A stretch of DNA of 7,842 bases from DASXRU01 sp039933315 (GTDB lineage: Bacteria > Acidobacteriota > Blastocatellia > Pyrinomonadales > Pyrinomonadaceae), in the NCBI GenBank assembly GCA_039933315.1, contig JBDTOI010000184.1, forward strand, positions 1 through 7,842, written 5' to 3'. A model generated the notes under the pieces. That model worked only from the letters and a program-made list of their open reading frames with translations, did not search any database and was not told the DNA's origin. Both the position numbers and the translations under genes were made by a program. Shown piece after piece: positions 4,961-7,842 of this stretch (position 1 is the stretch's first letter; every line of letters starts with the position of its first letter).

Positions 4961-6613
4961 ATGAAAACAAAGTTTCTGTTTCTGATCTTATTCCTGCTAT
5001 TCCCAGCCGTGCTGCATGCGCAGCCCAGCCCGGCGGCTTATGACGTCCTGATCAAAGGCGGCACCGTTTACGACGGCACGGGTCGCGCTCCGGTTAGGGC
5101 CGATGTGGCCATCAAAGACGACCGCATTGTCGCCATCGGCAATCTACGAGGTGCGCAAGCGCAAACGGTTGTCGATGCCAAAGGCCTCGCGGTCGCGCCC
5201 GGGTTCATCAACATGCTTTCATGGTCCATCACTTCCCTCATCGTTGATGGCCGCTCGCAGGGCGAAATTCGACAGGGTGTGACCCTGGAGATATTCGGCG
5301 AGGGTTCGTCCCCGGGCCCGCTTAGCCCGGAAATGAAGCGTCAGGCGCTGGCCGGCCAGGGGGATTTCAAATATGACATTCCCTGGACTTTGCTCACCGA
5401 ATATTTGGCGTGGCTCGAAAAGCGTGGCGTCTCCCCAAATGTCGCTTCGTTCATTGGCGCAGGCACTCTGCGCACTCATGTAGTCGGCCTGGAAGATAAG
5501 CAGGCGACACCGGCTCAACTACAGGAAATGCGCGACCTGGTGCGGCGGGAGATGGAAACCGGCGCTTTGGGCATCGGTTCATCACTAATCTATGCGCCTG
5601 ATACCTATGCCAGCACTGAGGAACTGATCGAAATCTGCAAAGAGGCCGCCAGATATAAGGGCAAATACATTTCTCATATTCGCAACGAAAATGAGGGTCT
5701 GATCGAGGCTGTACAGGAATTACTGCGTATCAGTCGCGAGGCCGGTATCCCAGCCGAGATCTATCACCTCAAGGCCGCGGGCGATGGTAATTGGGAGAAG
5801 ATGGATCGTGTCATCGCGATGGTCGAGGCAGCCAGACGTCGCGGCCAGAAGATCACGGCCGACATGTACATGTACACCGCAAGCTCGAACGGCATTGCCG
5901 CGCGGATTCCGGCATGGGCCCATAGCGGCGGAACCAACGCCCTCTTTGAACGACTGGCGGACCCGGCCACGCGTCTGAAAATCAGCGAAGAAATGCATAA
6001 GCGCCCGGCGATGCCGCGCACTTTGCTGGTGGGACTGAGGTCGCAAAAACTGCGGCCCCTCAACGGCAAGACCCTGACCGAAGTAGCCGCCATGCGAGGG
6101 AAAGACGAGGTTGAGACTTTGCTTGACCTGGTGCTGGAAGATCGTTCGCGAATTCAGGTCGTGTCATTCACCATGAATGAAGCAAATCTCAAAAAGCAAT
6201 TGCGCCGGCCCTGGGTGTCACTTGGTTCGGATGCTAGTTCAATGACTGTGCCCGAGGACCCCTCGCAGTCACTAACTCACCCGCGTGCCTACGGTAACTT
6301 CGCAAGGTTGCTGGGCAGGTATGTCAGAGAAGAAAAAGTGATTTCACTTCAGGAAGCAGTGCGCCGTCTAAGTGGCTTGCCGGCGACCAACCTGGGCCTG
6401 GACCGCCGCGGCTTCATCAAACAAGGGTATTTCGCCGACCTGGCTATCTTCGACCCGACGACCATCGCTGACAAAGCCACCTACGAGAAACCTCATCAGT
6501 ACGCCGTGGGAATGAAGCACGTCTTCGTCAACGGAGTCCAGGTGTTGAAGGACGGCGAACACACCGGCGCCAAACCCGGCCGCGCCGTTTGGGGCCCCGG
6601 GAAGATCAAGTGA
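4961..6613 (+). CDS. Secreted amidohydrolase of the N-acyl-D-amino-acid deacylase family
   Basis: Family members hydrolyse N-acyl-D-amino acids or related amides in a metal-dependent TIM barrel. The 550-residue product begins with a signal peptide (MKTKFLFLIL, hydrophobic to about 18, cleavage likely after HAQ or HA near 20-21), so it should act in the periplasm. The small beta domain follows with YDVLIKGGTVYDGTG (27-41) and VAPGFIN (78-84). In classical D-aminoacylases the next residues carry an H-x-H metal pair and a bridging Cys appears further on. Here these places read NMLSW and FGEG, with E114 where Cys is expected. H239 (YISHIRNE), H269 (IYHLKAAG) and D424 (LGSDAS), equivalent to the second metal site and catalytic Asp, are kept. 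The C-terminus has HPRAYGNFARLLG (440-452) and HVFVNGVQVLKDGEHTG. No ribosome-binding site is seen; the start rests on the signal peptide. Confidence 0.9.
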   Translation: MKTKFLFLILFLLFPAVLHAQPSPAAYDVLIKGGTVYDGTGRAPVRADVAIKDDRIVAIGNLRGAQAQTVVDAKGLAVAPGFINMLSWSITSLIVDGRSQGEIRQGVTLEIFGEGSSPGPLSPEMKRQALAGQGDFKYDIPWTLLTEYLAWLEKRGVSPNVASFIGAGTLRTHVVGLEDKQATPAQLQEMRDLVRREMETGALGIGSSLIYAPDTYASTEELIEICKEAARYKGKYISHIRNENEGLIEAVQELLRISREAGIPAEIYHLKAAGDGNWEKMDRVIAMVEAARRRGQKITADMYMYTASSNGIAARIPAWAHSGGTNALFERLADPATRLKISEEMHKRPAMPRTLLVGLRSQKLRPLNGKTLTEVAAMRGKDEVETLLDLVLEDRSRIQVVSFTMNEANLKKQLRRPWVSLGSDASSMTVPEDPSQSLTHPRAYGNFARLLGRYVREEKVISLQEAVRRLSGLPATNLGLDRRGFIKQGYFADLAIFDPTTIADKATYEKPHQYAVGMKHVFVNGVQVLKDGEHTGAKPGRAVWGPGKIK

Positions 6614-6657
6614 AGCCAATTGCTTGCGGGCGAGGCTGAATGCCCTTTAGCTTCATT
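6609..6657. terminator. Possible hairpin between convergent genes
   Basis: TGAAGC (6611-6616, including the amidohydrolase stop) can pair with GCTTCA (6650-6655), and GGGC (6628-6631) with GCCC (6642-6645) inside it. There is no real T tract on either strand, so a role in ending transcription of the two convergent genes is only a guess. Confidence 0.2.
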
Positions 6658-6658
6658 C

Positions 6659-7522
6659 CTACCTGAGGGCCTCTGCAACTCTCACCGTTTCCACTGCGGC
6701 TTCCACGTCGTGAACTCTGACAATGTGCGCGCCCTTGAGTACGGCGGCGGTAATTGTCGCCATGGTCCCGTGGAGCCGATTGTTTGCGAAAGCGGCGAGG
6801 CCGGCGGCGTCCTTTAGCAATCGACCGAGGAAGGATTTTCTTGATGTGCCTATGAGAAGCGGAAACTCAGAAAACGCTGCTACGAGCTGATCAAGTCTGG
6901 CAATCAATTCCAGGTTCTGCTCCTGACTCTTGCCGAAACCAATTCCGGGATCAACGACAATTGATTCCTGCTTTACGCCACGCTGCTCGGCCGTGGCGAC
7001 ACTCATACGTAGGCTAGTTATAACTTCTTCAAAGATGTCATCGACCGATGGCAACTGATGCAGTGTCGCCAGCGTGCCGCGCGAATGCATCAGCACCAGG
7101 CCGGCCCCTGCTTTTGCTACTTCATCCGCGACCTGGGGGTCGAAGCGCAGACCTGAGATGTCGTTGACGATAGCTGCGCCGGCCTCCAGGGCGGCGCGAG
7201 CGACTTCGGATTTCGTTGTATCGATGGAGATAGGAACCGCGGCATTCTTAGCCAGCCGATCAATGACGGGAATCACTCGTCGTATTTCTTCGTCAGCAGT
7301 GACTGCAGCCGCGCCGCCCGGCCGTGTGGATTCGCCGCCAACGTCGATGATGTCGGCGCCCTCGGCAACCATTTGCTCCGCGTGGGCCAATGCCTGGTCC
7401 GGCGAAAAAAACTGCCCGCCATCGCTGAAGCTATCGGGGGTGACATTCAGCACACCCATAACCAGCGTGCGGTTGCCGATTGGGAGGGTGCGGCCGTTGG
7501 CGATGTGCCATTCGCGAGTCAT
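6659..7522 (-). CDS. folP: Dihydropteroate synthase
   Basis: FolP joins p-aminobenzoate to dihydropterin pyrophosphate in folate synthesis and is the target of sulfonamides; it is a cytoplasmic TIM-barrel enzyme. Numbered from ATG 7522 (287 residues), all hallmark motifs are present: VMGVLNVTPDSFSDGG (21-36), DVGGESTRPGG (60-70), ISIDTTKSEVA (99-109) with D101, VNDISG (119-124), LVLMHSRG (142-149), VVDPGIGFGKS (189-199), LLIGTSRKSFLG (222-233) and VRVHDV (268-273). The length is normal. The frame also has an ATG at 7558 that would add 12 residues without family similarity. Neither start has a clear ribosome-binding site; 7522 is preferred because it places GRTLPIG at the usual distance. The motif MHSRG replaces the commoner MHMRG, a minor change. 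It converges on the amidohydrolase, with 45 bases between stops. Confidence 0.95.
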   Translation of the reverse strand: MTREWHIANGRTLPIGNRTLVMGVLNVTPDSFSDGGQFFSPDQALAHAEQMVAEGADIIDVGGESTRPGGAAAVTADEEIRRVIPVIDRLAKNAAVPISIDTTKSEVARAALEAGAAIVNDISGLRFDPQVADEVAKAGAGLVLMHSRGTLATLHQLPSVDDIFEEVITSLRMSVATAEQRGVKQESIVVDPGIGFGKSQEQNLELIARLDQLVAAFSEFPLLIGTSRKSFLGRLLKDAAGLAAFANNRLHGTMATITAAVLKGAHIVRVHDVEAAVETVRVAEALR

Positions 7523-7623
7523 GTGCCGATGATACGGAGAGGGAGAGAAATTTTCCATATATCATTTTCATTAGCGGATTTCAGACGGTAACGCGCATCG
7601 CCAGGTGCATGTGTGATTCGTGC

Positions 7624-7842
7624 TTAGTTAATTGAGGTTTCACGCAAAGCCGCTAAGAAATAACCATAAGTCGCAAAGAAGAAAGCCCAACCCTTTGCGC
7701 CTTCGGCTTTTCTTTTCTTAGCGTCTTTGCGTGAAACCTCATCTGGCACACCCACACGAGGAGTGACCACCTTAATCCCCTGGTGCCAAATGAGATATGA
7801 AATGGTATATGGAAAATCGGGGTCTTCCCCTATACCACGCCA
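7624..7842 (-). CDS. Possible 3' end of an ORF entering from the right edge (doubtful)
   Basis: From the right edge the minus strand is open for 72 codons to TAA at 7626-7624. The first part reads WRGIGEDPDFPYTISYLIWH and continues through GIKVVTPRVGVPDEV; the last 36 or so residues are simply translation of the palindrome (SRKDAKKRKAEGAKG and so on). If a real gene lies to the right, a repeat has supplied its C-terminus. I recognise no family, the DNA also carries inverted repeats, and the opposite strand is open too, so an open frame of this length could be chance. Confidence 0.2.
   Translation of the reverse strand, partial: WRGIGEDPDFPYTISYLIWHQGIKVVTPRVGVPDEVSRKDAKKRKAEGAKGWAFFFATYGYFLAALRETSIN
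7633..7741. repeat. Large imperfect palindrome with CGCAAAG units
   Basis: Arms of 28 bases (7633-7660 and 7714-7741) are complementary at 27 of 28 positions; the one mismatch is C7650 against T7724. Inside, CGCAAAG at 7672-7678 faces CTTTGCG at 7693-7699, and the same heptamer recurs in the arms (7643-7649 and 7725-7731), so four copies are arranged symmetrically. GAAAGCC (7681-7687) and GGCTTTTC (7705-7712) give a further partial pairing. I recall CGCAAAG-rich palindromes of this kind between genes in many environmental bacterial genomes. No transposase or clear target-site duplication is seen. Confidence 0.8.
7738..7842. repeat. Two further inverted repeats at the right edge
   Basis: CTCATCTGGCAC (7738-7749) and GTGCCAAATGAG (7783-7794) are inverted copies matching at 11 of 12 bases, 33 bases apart. 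The first arm overlaps the end of the large palindrome. Further right, TGGTATA (7803-7809) pairs with TATACCA (7831-7837), enclosing GGGG-TCTT-CCCC (7819-7830). Together with the palindrome, almost the whole of 7633-7837 is self-complementary in blocks. Its role is unknown. Confidence 0.6.

Noticed and set aside
7074..7532. Plus-strand ORF of 152 codons
   Set aside because: Antisense shadow of folP; composition (many Ser, Thr, Pro, Arg) is typical of a shadow frame.
7763..7842. Plus-strand gene start at GTG 7763 running off the right edge
   Set aside because: The GAGGAG overlaps the start codon, leaving no spacing, and the stretch is made of inverted repeats.

Overview
The window reads as ordinary chromosome of a Gram-negative bacterium. 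The best guess is Acidobacteriota, perhaps Blastocatellia/Pyrinomonadales. This rests on recall of family sequences, not a search: the outer-membrane LPS gene lptE, a secreted D-aminoacylase-type amidohydrolase of a kind I associate with Acidobacteria, and dispersed palindromic repeats between genes. Base composition is moderate and even, and no gene looks clearly foreign.

Layout. Positions 1-855 (minus) hold most of a PhoH-family ATPase cut by the left edge. A roughly 290-base divergent spacer carries a near-consensus sigma-70 promoter for rpsT (1145-1414, plus), which ends in a textbook intrinsic terminator. A small conserved hypothetical gene follows (1500-1961, plus). It converges on a two-gene minus-strand operon, lptE-holA (3624-2066), whose genes overlap by ATGA. 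Divergent from lptE is a zinc-ribbon/DUF5655-like gene (3785-4234, plus), then an NTF2/SnoaL-like gene (4357-4770, plus). A 122-base three-hairpin repeat (4799-4920) separates these from a secreted amidohydrolase (4961-6613, plus). That gene converges on folP (7522-6659, minus). The right end (7559-7842) has no clear gene but holds a large imperfect palindrome (7633-7741) and two more inverted repeats.

How the genes fit together. Most are housekeeping: ribosome (rpsT, and PhoH/YbeZ, which is linked to rRNA processing), replication clamp loading (holA), LPS transport (lptE) and folate synthesis (folP). The lptE-holA order and rpsT close to holA are recurrent bacterial arrangements. The accessory part is the plus-strand set from 3785 to 6613, three apparently separate units.

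I found no convincing new multi-gene system: no CRISPR, transposase, phage, toxin-antitoxin or defence genes. The points worth a second look are the two structured repeats, the amidohydrolase whose usual metal ligands are replaced, an LptE with a poor lipobox, and two very short ORFs behind unusually good ribosome-binding sites.
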